This document shows positions 1-12,465 of a DNA stretch of 64,000 bases, piece by piece. Below the pieces are notes generated by a model. That model was given only the letters and a program-made list of their open reading frames with translations. It ran no database searches and was not told the DNA's origin. Every line of letters begins with the position of its first letter. Within the stretch, counting starts at the first letter, position 1. Source of the stretch: Kryptolebias marmoratus (Eukaryota; Chordata; Actinopteri; Cyprinodontiformes; Rivulidae); assembly GCF_001649575.2 (NCBI RefSeq), contig NC_051450.1, positions 17,295,959-17,359,958 on the forward strand. The letters are read 5' to 3'. The translations under genes were made by a program, and so were the position numbers.

Positions 1-227
1 GATTCTAATTTTCTGATATGATGAATTTGAGATTTTCATTTGTTGTCATTTGTAATCATCAAAATTAAACGAAATAAACATTTGAAATATATGAGTTTGT
101 ATGTAATGTATGAATATAATATACAAGTTTCACTTTTAAAATGGAATTACTGAAATCAATCTACTTTTTCATGATATTCTAATTTTATGACCAGCACCTG
201 TAAATACATACACACACATCACTGTTC

Positions 228-542
228 ATGATTGTCTTGTTCCAGCAGCTCATTTCTCATCAGAATGTCCAGGCTCCTCAAGGTCTGATGCAAACCTTGT
301 TAAACAGAGCACTGTTAAAATCAGCATGGCATAATTTTTTATGTTTTATGTTGTTTAGTGGTTGGCAGTACCAGGGTTTGAACCCTCAGATTCCAAATCT
401 TCTGTATCAAAGCCTTGCGACATTTCAACTGCACCATTCTGAAATTCGCAAGGCTGAAAGAGGAAATACAGAATCTGTGGAGAGTAGCTCCAGCAGATCC
501 AAGAAACAACCTCAGAGATCTCTGTCCAGAAGACCAGCTTGA
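228..542 (+). other. unassigned ORF, possible terminal exon of an upstream gene
   Basis: A 104-codon frame with a Ser/Arg/Lys-rich C-terminal part (SSSSRSKKQPQRSLSRRP). Two acceptor-like sites precede in-frame segments: CTTGTTCCAG near 245 and a T-rich tract ending GTTTAG at about 358. AATAAA motifs lie near 1024 and 1037. I do not recognise the protein. It could be the last exon of a neighbouring gene, a pseudogene or chance. Confidence 0.15.
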
Positions 543-669
543 AGTGTAAACTGCAACTGGCCAGGTGGAAAAGTAGAGGGAGCTGGGTGTTTATACAACA
601 CTGTCATTTTTTCATTATACACTTACTAACAAAAAATCCAGTGGCTATTTGGGAGAGCAAATAGCAGCT

Positions 670-955
670 ATAGCTTGCTGTAGCACATCCAATGCAGTCT
701 GGGGCACTTCAAGCAGAAATATCACAGTATTTAAATTTATATTATAAAATGTTTAATATAGAGCTGTTTTAAGATGGCAGCAATCCATTTTGGTCTTGGC
801 TCCACTCATATTAACCATTAGTTTGTCAATTCAGTCAGAACTGAACAACATGTCTCCAAAGTGAGGTTCTTCAAATAGTTATCAACAACAGGTAAGATGA
901 TTTTTATTCATAAACTATCTACAGATCCCAACGTTAAAAGGTCTGCACTACGCTT
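670..955 (+). repeat. repeat B, copy 1 (partial, right part)
   Basis: The text matches the right half of other repeat B copies: the AAGATGGCAGCAATCC motif, the CAACAGGTAAGAT motif and a degraded terminal part near 930-950 resembling the end of B3, B4 and B6. The left terminus is missing. Confidence 0.6.
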
Positions 956-3900
956 CTGCTAAAAATTACTCTTTGAACACAATTTCAAACAAATGGCTTT
1001 TTACCTTCTAGGATTTCCAATGAGAATAAATTAGTTCAATAAAATTACCAAGGTGTCTCTTAGAGAGCAGATAATTAAACACCTTACATCGAAGGCTATC
1101 CTGCTGTATTTCAAGTGTCTGAAAGCTCAGACTGATGAATGCAGTCGTTAAAAAAGACAGCACTCAATACCATTTCAGTGGACGGTAAAACACACATGAA
1201 AACTTGCAGCAGAAGGGACTGAGTAAATCTCAGAAAGGAAAGCTCAAATGTCTGCGTATAATTAGACTATTTTAAAGAGCACTTTACTTACCACAAAGAG
1301 AAAAGCAGTGATGTTTGCTTATGATTTAACTTGATCATGAACTTAACAAGCTGAAAAATCCCCATTAGGGAATAACGCCTGAGTAAAAAATTGTGTCAAT
1401 GGTGTTCTTGACAACATATTCACCGTGCTGTATAAACAATCAAACCCAGTGCAGTAATGGGAGCCATCTTTTGTAGCAACATGAATGATGATGGCTTTTA
1501 ACCTGCTTTGTCAAAGCAAACAGCTGCAGCTCTTTAAAGTTTAATCTTGAGAACTGTGCAGAGTAAGTATATGAAAATAATAAAAAAGACTAAGTTTCTA
1601 GATGAATCGTCAAATATGTTTTTCGTAAATGCTGAATACAATCACCCAGAGACTATTTGTTTTAAAAGTCATATCCAAATCACTTTTGGGTTTTACATCT
1701 GCTTCTGCTTGTCCAATAAGAAGAAATAGAAAATGAAACATTCATTGAATCCTACTTAGCATAATTAAACAGTATTAACTTAATTACCCCTGGCTTATTC
1801 AGTGTAAGAAAATGACACAGTTCATCTGTGCACAACCTTTTCCTCAGGTGGGAGTAACAATGTGCCTGGGGCAATAACATTACCATGTCTGCCAAAGGCC
1901 TGTGTGGCATTTTTTGGAGGGTTTTGTTTCTCTTTTGTCCATCTGCCAGACCAGGAAGGCTTTTCTGCTGCAGGAGCTCCAGTGAGGAGCACGAGAAAAG
2001 ATATTCTTAGAAGAATGACCCGACTCCCCTGTGAATGCAAGCTGCCTGATCTTTGCACAGGAAGGTTAATGTGGGCGCGGTGATCCGAGGACCGCCATTC
2101 ATCCTGCAGGAGATGTCCTTTAATGTGACAGCAATAGCTCATCCTGATTCTTCTTATCATTGCTTCACAAGTGGACAGGGGTTTGGACCCGGGTTCTGGT
2201 TAGAGGGCACAACCTGTGCGAGGATTGCCAAACCCACATTCTGCATGATGGATGAAGGAAAGAAGTATTGGCCCTGAACTGCGTGCAGTATTTTTAGGAA
2301 CAGTAAAAATCAGTCGGGGAGGCATTTTTCTAAACCAACTCTGGAAGTAAGATAACCTTACCTCGTTCAAGACTGAGATAACCTTTACTTTCCTTCTGAT
2401 GAAAAATACACAAAGCTTTAGTGGTTCATAAAGCAACAGGAACAGACAGGGTTGTGGTTTTGTAAAAAGGTGTAAGTAGAGGGGGGAAAAAATCAACCCT
2501 GAGATTTACAGAGGCAAGAAAAACCTTATTGACTTCAACCGATGGTTTAGTATATTGAAGTAGTGGGCAGTAAAGAACTGAGTGTAAAACTCATGACATC
2601 AGGCAAACACATCAACCCTCCAGCTAATGAACTGTATGTGCTACAGCCATAAAATACATGGGCATTCTATAAGATTAGAGCCATTAAATCTTTCTGTGAA
2701 TTATTATTCAGACAGAAAACTGTTTCCTCTTTAGATTGGAATGAATTCTTCTTATTTATTTTTTTAATATAAATTTTCAACAAATTGTTTCTACGTTTAA
2801 AGACAAAAACTGCAGTAATGTGAAATCTATGATAGAAAATTGAAACTACCTTTATTTTAAACTCTGTCAGTGTTACTGTGTTCAGATTGTTTCTATCCAT
2901 ATCGAGGGGATGTCCAGCTGTCCTTAGTCTCTCAGCACCAGGTTTCTCTTGCTCACAAACCTTTGAGACAATCACTTGCTCATAGTCTTTCTGCTTCGCA
3001 TCAACACAAACATCTATACCTGTGAACCTTTCACACAATTGATGTAACTTTTTCACAGAGGTAGGAGAAAAAGAAAGAGCAGATAAGCACAATGAAAGGC
3101 CAATTTGATCTATTTCTTGAAAAATAAGAGTTTCTTAAATTGTGTCATTTTGTAAAAGTGAGTAGCTGAACATCTTGTCCAAGTTGTCACAAAAAAGAGA
3201 AAAAATGGCAAAAGCAGAATCTCTGTGTAACAAGTCTATTTGTGATTTCATGTCCAAATTGAAGGTCTTTTTCTGAAGGGTTTGTTTCATGTTCCCATCA
3301 TGGTACCTGGACAAACAACTGCTGAACATCTAACAGCCCTCTTATTATTATTAGAGCAATATGGGTATTTTTGTGCAAATTCCTAAATGCCTCACCCCTA
3401 ATTTGCATTGTGGTGCAGAGAATAAATATTTGATGAAATGCTTGTTTGGTATTCCAGACTGAAGGAGACTTGTAGTGTTTATGAAAATAAAAATATGCTA
3501 ATCTGCACCTCGTTGGCCTCACATGACCTGGCATTTGCACAGCTTCAGTAAAGAACTTGTAAAAAAGTACATTTTCTTTTGTTGCACACTTTATCATAAC
3601 TAACTAATAAAAATGAAAGAATAAGCTTTTTGTGAACTTGTCCTTTTTTAATGTTTTGGCATAGTGTGCATGTGTATATTTTTTAAACAGCAGCATGTTT
3701 CATACATGTTTTTACACACCTCCACTCTTACATCCTTTCAAAGTTAGACTTTAGCAGATATGTTGCAAAGTTTTGTCCCAGTACTGCATTCATGTGCCAT
3801 GGTTTGTGGGTCAGGTTGATTTTAGGGGACTATTTGTTTTGTTCTTTTCTTTATTGTTTTGTTATTTATTGTGTCGTACTTGGGTTGTTGATGTCTTTTA

Positions 3901-4349
3901 TTAGTTTTGGCTTTTATAATGTTTAGGTCAGGGTTTTGTATTGACTGCTTAAAAAGCATATTCCAGTTTTTTGTTGTTGTTGTTGTTGTTGTTGTTGTTC
4001 TCCTTTCACACCTGGTCTGCATCTCTAATCAACACACCTGTTGATCTCTGTCTAATTTCTTTCCTCATTGTCTATTTATGTCTCAAATTCCTTCTCTCTG
4101 TCTGTCTTTTCTTTGTTCTTTTTGGTCCAGCTTACTTCTGAATTTCTTCTGTTTGTATTTTTTGTATTTTCTCCTGGAAGCTATTCAGACTTTTACTTTT
4201 GGATAAATCAGATCAGCAGCTCGTTTTTGGTCACCAGCCTGCTGGGAGTTTTGCAGTTGGATCTTCACCTGGACTGCTCTACAACCAGTCGAGGTAATTT
4301 TAAACTGTCAATATGTGTTAGCATGCATCTACAGAAAAACCTACTTTAA
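956..4349. other. stretch without a supported gene (upstream flank)
   Basis: AT-rich intergenic DNA. Two minus-strand frames stand out and are discussed as findings (1822-2160 and 2667-3092), but neither can be identified. A GTT microsatellite lies at 3971-3999. Nothing else is supported. Confidence 0.5.
3971..3999 (+). repeat. (GTT)n microsatellite
   Basis: About nine consecutive TTG/GTT units, interrupted only at the edges. Simple sequence repeat with no visible role. Confidence 0.95.
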
Positions 4350-4630
4350 ATTAAAGACCTAGCATCCTTTAAAGAAATGCATATTGCCCACCACCTTTAA
4401 TGCCAGAGTTTTAAACTAAGATCATCTTATGATGTGACGAGATGGAGTTTTAACCATTTTGAATTGGATTGATGCCAAAAGTTTATCAGCTTAGATATAC
4501 ACCAAATGATTATTTTCTGAAAAATTCATTAAGGTATATTCAGTATGCTAACATGACAAATGTGCTCACATAGACATTGCAACAACATTATTACTGTTTT
4601 GTGTTTGGCAGCAATAAATGTTGGCTAAAA
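4350..4630 (+). repeat. repeat A, copy 1 (monomer, internally deleted)
   Basis: Starts with the family's CCTAGCAT...GAAATGCATAT head, followed by TTTTAAACTAAGATCATCTTATGA, then jumps to the AATTGGATTGATGCCAAAAG block and ends in the CAACAACATTATTRCTG tail. The central ACTACCACA block is deleted. Confidence 0.8.
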
Positions 4631-5211
4631 ATGAACACAGAAATTGAGTTTTATGAAGTATGATGGGAAGCAAACTATGTTGGGGGAAAGGGGGGTGGTA
4701 TTTGTTACAGATATATATATGTACTGTGTATACAAAACAATCCAACCTTTTAAAAGCATCGTTTGGCTGAGTGCAGGCTATCTTTCTTCATGACATAAAT
4801 GAGTCACATTTTCTTAAGATGTGGTCACAAAATGCTGTAAGTGAGTAGATGAGAATGAGGTATGTTTGGAAAAAAAAACATGGTCAGACAAATGGAAGCT
4901 CATATAACTTGAGACTAATTATTTGCCGCAGGACGCCAGCCGCAGCACCCATCAACAAGCTGAAACTGACCCACGAGCACTTAGCAGTCATTACTGCATC
5001 ATTACGTGGCTTTACATGATCCCATTGCAAGTTCTTGTTTCCTATAAAAATCAGAAATTACACAAGCATTCAACATTGCACCAACATCTTTCATTTTCTC
5101 TCTAATTCTGCACGTTTTACTACCCAAAGTAAGTAAAACCACACACACAAGTGTAGACAAAAGAACTGACAAAAACATCTGTTTAACATGAATCAGTAAT
5201 TTTATTATTAT

Positions 5212-5450
5212 TATCAGCTAATCAACCTTGGAAAACACAACAATGGCTATAACATTTAGCAAAATATTATTCATTTGTAGCTGATTGTCATTACAACATA
5301 TACTTCAAGTGCTAACAAATTGTGTAAGATTGAGGTTTGACAAATATGGCTATAACACACAACCTAAGAGGATCTTAGTCTAAAACTCTGATGTGAAAGT
5401 TGGCGGGCGATATGCATCCTTTCAAGGAATGCTAGCCTTTAATTTAGACT
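5212..5450 (-). repeat. repeat A, copy 2 (partial)
   Basis: Inverted copy: ends with GGCGGGCGATATGCAT and CAAGGAATGCTAGCC, the head of the family read on the minus strand. The tail part beyond the AACACAACAATGGCTATAAC block is missing. Confidence 0.8.
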
Positions 5451-8400
5451 TTTATTTACCCAGATTGCTTATACTACCAGATTAGACTAAAATAGATATA
5501 CTGTAAAACGACTATGGGATGTATGATTTCACTGCAGTTAATGGCTTATTCCTCTACCTATTTTCTTTTGATAAACTTCCTTTTTTTTCCCCAAAAATAA
5601 AATGAAGCGAAGGTAAATGGAACAGATCAAATTTATTCTTAGTATATAATTTAATTGTAATGAATTTAATTTCTCTTTTAAAAACTCTTTTGACTTTTCT
5701 GTTTAAAAAAAACAAACAATAAAAATTGGTGTGGAAGTGGTGTGCACTACATGCACACAAATCTGTTGGTGTCCTGACCTGCAAAGATGGGGCGGGGGGG
5801 ATAAACAAAAAAAACGGCACCTCATGAAATAGTTTTCATTTTCATTTTGACATTATTATTATCATAAGAGTTCATGTATGATGCATGTAGTTTATGCCAT
5901 GGTGCACATTCCCTAATAAACTTAATGTAAAATGTAGTTGAGTTGAAGTTCAGCTGATTCTTATTAATAAAGGTTTGGTCTCCAGCTACACATGTTCCAT
6001 CTTCCCTTTCATAATGGGTCACTGACTGTGTGACATACAAACTGTATCGGTTACATCAAGGGGAGATTTAGTACCCTCTTTTCTTCAGCCCACTGACTTT
6101 TATATTAGTTAGGGCTTCCACAGATCATGTACCAAAGGTCTTCAGGGGCCCTGTCATCTCCAGCAGTTAGCATTATCTTTAAAGTAAAGTATCAGGAACT
6201 TTGAAGGACATGAGGAACATAAAATGGTAACATATCACTGCTGGATGCTTCCAGCTGTGTTTACTGGATCGCTGTCCATGATGAACCGATGGATTACGGC
6301 TATGTTACTGCATATGTGTTACTCTGTTATAAAACTATGAACAGTAAAAGTGGACAGATTTTTTTTTTTTTTTAATTAAAGAGTATGAGGAATCTGGAAG
6401 TTTTTTTCTTTTGTTTCAGTGCACTTGATGCTTTATTTGAAAGTCCTGTAGGAGTCTTTTAACTTTGCTTCAGTCATTAAACAGAAGACAAGCTGCTCCC
6501 TCAAAACATATCTTATCCAGTTAACTACAATATCAATATTACAATAGGCTGTAAAACCACCAATATAAGCCCCATCATCTTAATCAAACAGCCTCTCCTC
6601 CTCCCATATTTTATGTTAAAAACACCTAATTTCACTAAGACTGATCTGTGTTGTTGTAAAAATATTTCAATAGAGCTCAACCCTGTTTCCTCTGTACTCC
6701 TTTTTGCTAAGAGAAAATAACTCTCCCGTCATATTATCCCTCCCAGGAGTGGGGAAAGTTTTGCTTTCCTGTCGAAATGATTAATCCATCACATTATTTT
6801 GCAGAGGGACTCGAAAGGCTCCAGCGCTACCTGTGGACCCAATTACACAAGTGACAAAAGCGTCGATGCAACTCTCTGACTTATGGAAGCGTAAGCATTA
6901 CTTTTTTTTAAAAAATAAACTCTCTAAAAGAGAAAAGATCAGCATCCTAGCATAGCTGCATAAAGCTGCTGATGATGGTAATGATGATGATGACTGTAAA
7001 GTGGCACCAGGTGCTGTGAATTTAAAGTCATACACCAGGAGTTTTGGACATGAAATAGAATATTTGACTATTTTTATAGTGACTCGCTTCTGTCATCATA
7101 ATCACAACTTCCTGGAAGACAAGACAAACCAGCAGGCCTTTAATGGTTAAACACACAACTGAATTAAAGGCCTAGCGTTCCCTGATAAATGAACACACAG
7201 ACACTCCCAGAAGCATTATTGCTCCACCTTTGCCTTTGAGCAGTAGAAATGCACATTCCATCAATCCTTTCATTTGTTTTGTAAAGCTTAAAGCAGATTG
7301 TTATATTTTAGAGAAACTGAATATTATAAGGACACTTTCAGAAACCAAGTAAGGTGCAGAATAACAACTGATCTGCCGGCGATATCACCGGTGACTTCAT
7401 TGCTATTCATCTTGTGGTCTCTCCTGTCTATCACTTTGGTGTAGAACACACAGCGATCACTAGAAGAGGCTGGAGGTGCCACACATGCCCTGATTACAAA
7501 ATTGCTTTCTCTCATAAGACAACTCTCCATAGTACAAGCAGATCAAAATGCCAGTCGGAGTCTTTTTGCTCCATTTAGACCATTATATTCATATTATCAC
7601 GCTGCCAAGAGCACTTTGGGTTAAGGAGCAGAACCGCGCATCTTGCTTACCCTGCCATTTACGCCGATGAATGCTGATGAGTGTGGTGCAAACTCCTGAA
7701 ATTTTGAAAGGATTCGGCTAAAAATAAAGCAGCGTCCTTTTTGGCAAACAGTGATGCTGTGCAGGAGCACTGAACAGGAAACAGCAGCCGGGATCCCAAT
7801 AAAAGCATAAAAACACCCATTCAATTAGTGATCCATGGGCCCAGAATGTATTATGCAAACATAAACATAACCAGCAAAAAGAAGTGGCAATCAATCACAT
7901 CTGTCTGCTACTAAAGTCAGAATCAGAAAGAACATTATCTGTAAGCAGGGTTCTGTAAACAGTCATAAAAAAATAAATTGTTTGTTTGTTTTTATTTTAA
8001 GAATGTTTTCATGATGTTTTCTCATTTTGATTGATGAACGAAGAGGCAGAAGATATACTGCAAAGGTTCTTTGTTGGATTTAAAGCAGGATTTAGATTCT
8101 GCGTGGTTATATAGTACAGACTAAGACCTCTAAACCCTCGAGAGACATCCCCCACCCCCTACCCCTCTCTCCACACAGGCTACAGTTGTCTCTTGCACAA
8201 GCAAATACTAAAGCATGCTCATTGTGTGGTGTGTATTTTTGACACATGAGGCGGCGTTGGGCGCGTCAGAGGTGAACAGGTGTGTTTGTGGGATGAATGA
8301 AGACAGGACACAGATTAATGACTCGAGCCGACTCGGACCACTGTGTAAAAGCCACTGCTGCCCACTGTGGGTGTGTGTGTGTGGGTGGGCGCTTGTGTGG

Positions 8401-8577
8401 ACCTTGACATAGGCAGCAGCTAAAAATAGCCAAAGAGAATAAAACAGGGTGCTGCTATGGTGTGTTTCCTCCCTCTTATTGACAAACACACTCTGTCTTA
8501 CTTAGAAGACTTGTAAGATTTTTAACCTCAAATTCTGTGACTTTCCTTTGAGCCACAAGCTTTTCATAATTTTTATC
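5451..8577. other. stretch without a supported gene
   Basis: AT-rich upstream DNA with homopolymer runs (T near 6360, purine-rich near 5780) and a C-rich, TG-rich patch at about 8150-8400. Open frames here are short and unremarkable. Nothing else is supported. Confidence 0.5.
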
Positions 8578-9060
8578 ACCTCCCAAAAGCAAATGGTAAT
8601 ATTTTTGCCCATGTATGGGTGTGTGTGTGCTTGTGTATCTGTCTGTTAGCAAAATAGCTCATAAACCACAGGATAAATCATTGGATCATTAACTTTTGAA
8701 GGCAACACAATTCAAAATGACTGCCACAGCCAACTGACCTTAGAAAAATAAAAAATGGCTGAAACGCAGTTAATTTGATGGGTACTGCACCACAGTTTGA
8801 TGTGATGGTAGCTAAAAGTCATTCCCAGCACATACTCCAAATGCAACTCATTTTGCTTAAAACTTTAGTATTAACTGCTGGAGTCAACTCTGTTTGTTTG
8901 TTAGCAAAATATTTTATGAACCATGGGACAGATTTTGTTAACACTTTCAGAAACCTGGATGTACTTCTAAAACAGAATATCTGGAGTCAATTCAATTCAA
9001 GATGCAGAGTATTTATACATTTACTTTATCCATTTTTCTTTATTGTTAGTATTTTAAATT
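8578..9060 (-). repeat. repeat A, copy 3 (dimeric form, truncated)
   Basis: Reads as two successive copies of the body: GTTAGCAAAATAGCTCATAAACC at about 8645 and again GTTAGCAAAATATTTTATGAACC at about 8902, each followed by a CAATTCAA block. A TG-rich tract lies near 8618. The second unit is cut short. Confidence 0.8.
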
Positions 9061-10512
9061 GTTAAAGTGTTGCACTAATGCTTGCTTTTGTGTTTTAAAT
9101 GAATTAGATTTGTTTTTCTTCCACTTCTACAAAAGTTCAGTGAGTTCCAGCTTTCACAAACTTTGGATGTGAAGCAAAACTTAGATTTTTTTCATGCTCT
9201 CATTTACAGCACCTAAGCCCCCAGCCCCAGAGTCCAGCCCTGCAGAACGTCCCTACAGGTCAAGTAAAAATTGTCTTTGCTGTGTATTTTTTCTAATGAG
9301 TGTGTGATGATAGATGATGATATGTTGCTGACAGCGTCACAGGCAGGACCTGAGGGGTGCAAGTGTGTCCACAGCATTATTTGGATGATGGAATGGACAT
9401 GTTTTATGACAAATTGCAAAGAGACAGCACAGGCAGCAGTGACAGCTCAGGGATGCAGCAGTCAGAAATCAGGGCACTCTCTTTTTATTATTTATGTAAT
9501 TATTTATTTATTTGGCTGCAAATGATGAGAATACAGTTACAGTTCTGGACTATGTTCAGAGATAAATACAAATTTGGTTATTTGGATTTTTCTCCACTGA
9601 AATCTAACCTCAAAAAGAGGTTAGATTGAAATACATAAACACTTTTGAATTTTTAATATGTTCTGGTAAATGTGGTTTAAAATGTAGGAACAAATTAATG
9701 TTAGTTTTGATGCATAAAAAGGGCTCGTTTTATTCTTTAAAAGTATTAGAAATTGTTTGTCAAAAAAACCAGTGATTCCAAATGTTCCAGGAAAATCACC
9801 AGAAATACTGAAATGTCGGTTATATTTTCATAAACCTCTAAAGATCCTCCTGGAACATGGAGAAAAGAGGAAACCCACCGACACAGTCTCCACATGGGAC
9901 ACAAAACTTCAAAATAGCCTGAGGCTGACCTGGAGCCATCTAAAGAAGCTGCTGGTTTAAGTTCATAACACACACACACACACACACTGTACATTGAATA
10001 AAACAGGACTTCATGGGCAAAAATAAAAAATGTAAACTAATGTTTACAGAAACTCAAATATATTGAAGTTTTCTTTATAGAATAAAGTTTTACATTTCTC
10101 AGGATATTAGTTAACTAAATAAATAAAAATAAGAAAAAGTGCATCCCAACTTACAGTAAAAACATGGAGAAAGTTATATAAAGCTGACTTTGGGACCAAA
10201 ACTTCTGAATGACTTAAAGCAAATAAATCAGATTACCAAGGCAAGGAGTGAAAGGTGTTAACAAAAGCCAGAAGGCTGAGTGAGAGTCTGAGATTTTCAT
10301 TCTTTTAGTAGAGCACCAACTTAAAGCTTGTGTCCATTATCAAAGTAAAATAAATGAGAAACACAGAAGAAATGCTGCTTTTTATCTGCACCACATTCAA
10401 AGCTTTGGAAAGAGATGAAATCTGCAACAGCAATACTGTAAAGTTCAACACAGTGTAAAGGCAGCAGAAATAACCACAATAGTGAAAGATGCACTAAATG
10501 TATAAAACCCCA
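9061..10512. other. stretch without a supported gene
   Basis: AT-rich DNA containing a perfect 11-bp hairpin (9601-9627) and a CA microsatellite (9968-9988). Short frames on both strands at 9213-9994 show no recognisable domain. Confidence 0.5.
9968..9988 (+). repeat. (CA)n microsatellite
   Basis: About ten AC/CA units. Simple sequence repeat. Confidence 0.9.
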
Positions 10513-11270
10513 TGATTGCCCACTTTTATAGGTTCACCTGTTTAATTGCTTGTTAACAGGAATAGCTAATTAGCAAATAACATGGCAGCAACTTAATTAT
10601 TTAAGCATGTAGATGTGGGGAAGACGACTTGCTGAAGTTCAAACCAGGCATCAGAAAGAGGATTTAAGTGACTTTGAATGTGGCATGGTTTTTAGTGCTG
10701 GTTTGAGTATTTAAGAAACTGCTGATCTAAAGGGAATTTCACACACAACCATCTCTAGATTTTATAGAGAATATATCCAGTGAGACACAGCTGTGTGGAG
10801 AAAAATGCCTTGTTGATGTCAGAGGTCAGAGAAGAATGGACAGACTGGTTTGTTCCAACCAAGGTCTGCAGAATACCATCTCTGAACACACACACGTCCA
10901 GCTGTAAAGCACATCGGCTACAGCAGCAGAAAACCACACTGAGTGTCACTCCTGTCAGTTAAGAACAGAAAACTGAGGTTACAATTCATAAAGATGCATC
11001 AAAATTGTAAAGTAAGAGATCAGGAAAACACCGCCTGGTCTGGTGAGTCTCATTTCACTGGACTCTAGCGGCCTCCACTGTCACCAGATCACAATCCAAT
11101 CGAGCAGCTTTGGGATGTGGTAAAGTGGCAGATTTGCATCGTGGATGAGCAGCCAATAAATCTGCAGCAGCTGCATGAGGCGTTTGTGTCTGTATGGACC
11201 AAAATCTCTGAGGAATGTTTCCAGCACCTTGTTGAATCTATGACAAGAAGGATTAAGGCAGGTCTGAGTA
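10513..11270 (+). mobile_element. Tc1-like DNA transposon relic, internally deleted
   Basis: The DNA follows the well-known fish Tc1/mariner element: its leader (ATTGCCCACTTTTATAGG), the N-terminal DNA-binding part around 10640-10980, and the C-terminal part, where DHNPIEQLWDVVKW (about 11089-11130) matches the NPIE block of Tc1 transposases. In active relatives the protein cuts and pastes the element. Here it is dead: frameshifts and stops break the frame, the first catalytic Asp position in the SDES-like block reads Gly (about 11040-11050), and the middle of the catalytic domain with the second Asp is deleted near 11057-11068. Terminal inverted repeats are not clear, so the ends are approximate. 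Confidence 0.85.
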
Positions 11271-12407
11271 TTTACTCACATATTTTTTGTGCGTAATATT
11301 ACCTCTATAAGACAGTGAAATTTATTTTGCCTTACACAGATGACACAGATAAACTGATGAAAGGGCTGATCCAATAATTTGGTCCAACAGAGCAGCTGAG
11401 TTAGCCTTCCAGATATTAAACTCTGGCTCTGTGGCCCAGTGTGTCTCTTTACCATAATGTTACTATTTAGGTTGCTTTAGCAACAACCCACTCAAGCACA
11501 CACGCACCCACATAGTACATAGAAACGTAGCCTTATCTAAACAAACAGTATCTTTGAAAAAAAATCTGTGATCTGTTGGTAAGATGGTAATTATAGATAT
11601 CAAGCTAGTAAGCAACGCTATCCCACCCACATGTGGGGCTGCAAGCCGCCTTCAGCTCTCTGAAGTAGCAGTGCTGAAGGAGCATTTACTGCCAGCATGT
11701 CCCACACAACACATTTGGACAGCTGCAGAAGCCACGGTGCAGAAGATTGCTTTGCTGATAATTTCGAATCCACACTGCTGCAACCTCATTTATCCTGACT
11801 CATGGGATAGCTGATTGGCTGCCAGTTTGATAATGATAATTAATGAAAGTGGACACAGTCAATTAGCCCTAATCATTTCTCTGTAGCCTAATGAACAACT
11901 GTGTCATCAGCAGTTTTGGTAATATTTTACATATTATAATTGGGGGTCATAGACATGCTCTTCCTTTCACTATAGGGCTGTCATGTTAAATGAAATTCAG
12001 AGCCACAGAGGAAAATTCAATACTCGTAAAAATGATGTTAATTAGTAAAAAGTTCACAGTTCTGTCTCTTATTGCAAATTTCCTCACAACTCCTTCCCTT
12101 CTGAGCCCACATATGTGTCAGTAGAAGATTTCCTCTTAGCTCAGCACAATTTCAGAAATTTGATTATGCACTGCATATGTGTAATTGATTTTCCTTCTAT
12201 GTTCCTTCCTTCCAGTGACAAATAATCAATGCAGCTGCATGGGCTAACAAAGTCTTTGTGTGCGCGTAGCGTCTGCTTTACCCCTGTGGGCACTGCCTGT
12301 TTGGAAGGTCAGTAGTAGCTCTGCTAACCTCAAAACTTCTCAACTTCTGTGCCACCCAAGCACTTGGGGTAGTTGTATATTCAGAGCTTTAAATATCGAA
12401 AACCTAA
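11271..12407. other. stretch without a supported gene
   Basis: AT-rich intergenic DNA. A cluster of TAAT/ATTA motifs at about 11825-11905 could be regulatory but cannot be tested here. The frame at 11584-11814 is not recognised. Confidence 0.45.
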
Positions 12408-12465
12408 AGTGATAGTTCAGATCTTTTGAAGTTGGGTTCTCTGGAAATGTTATTGTGATGGCCAA
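12408..12465 (+). repeat. repeat B, copy 2 (solo left terminus)
   Basis: GATAGTTCAGATCTTTTGAAG followed by GGGTTCT is the left terminal inverted repeat of family B; nothing else of the family follows, so this is an isolated end. Confidence 0.7.
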
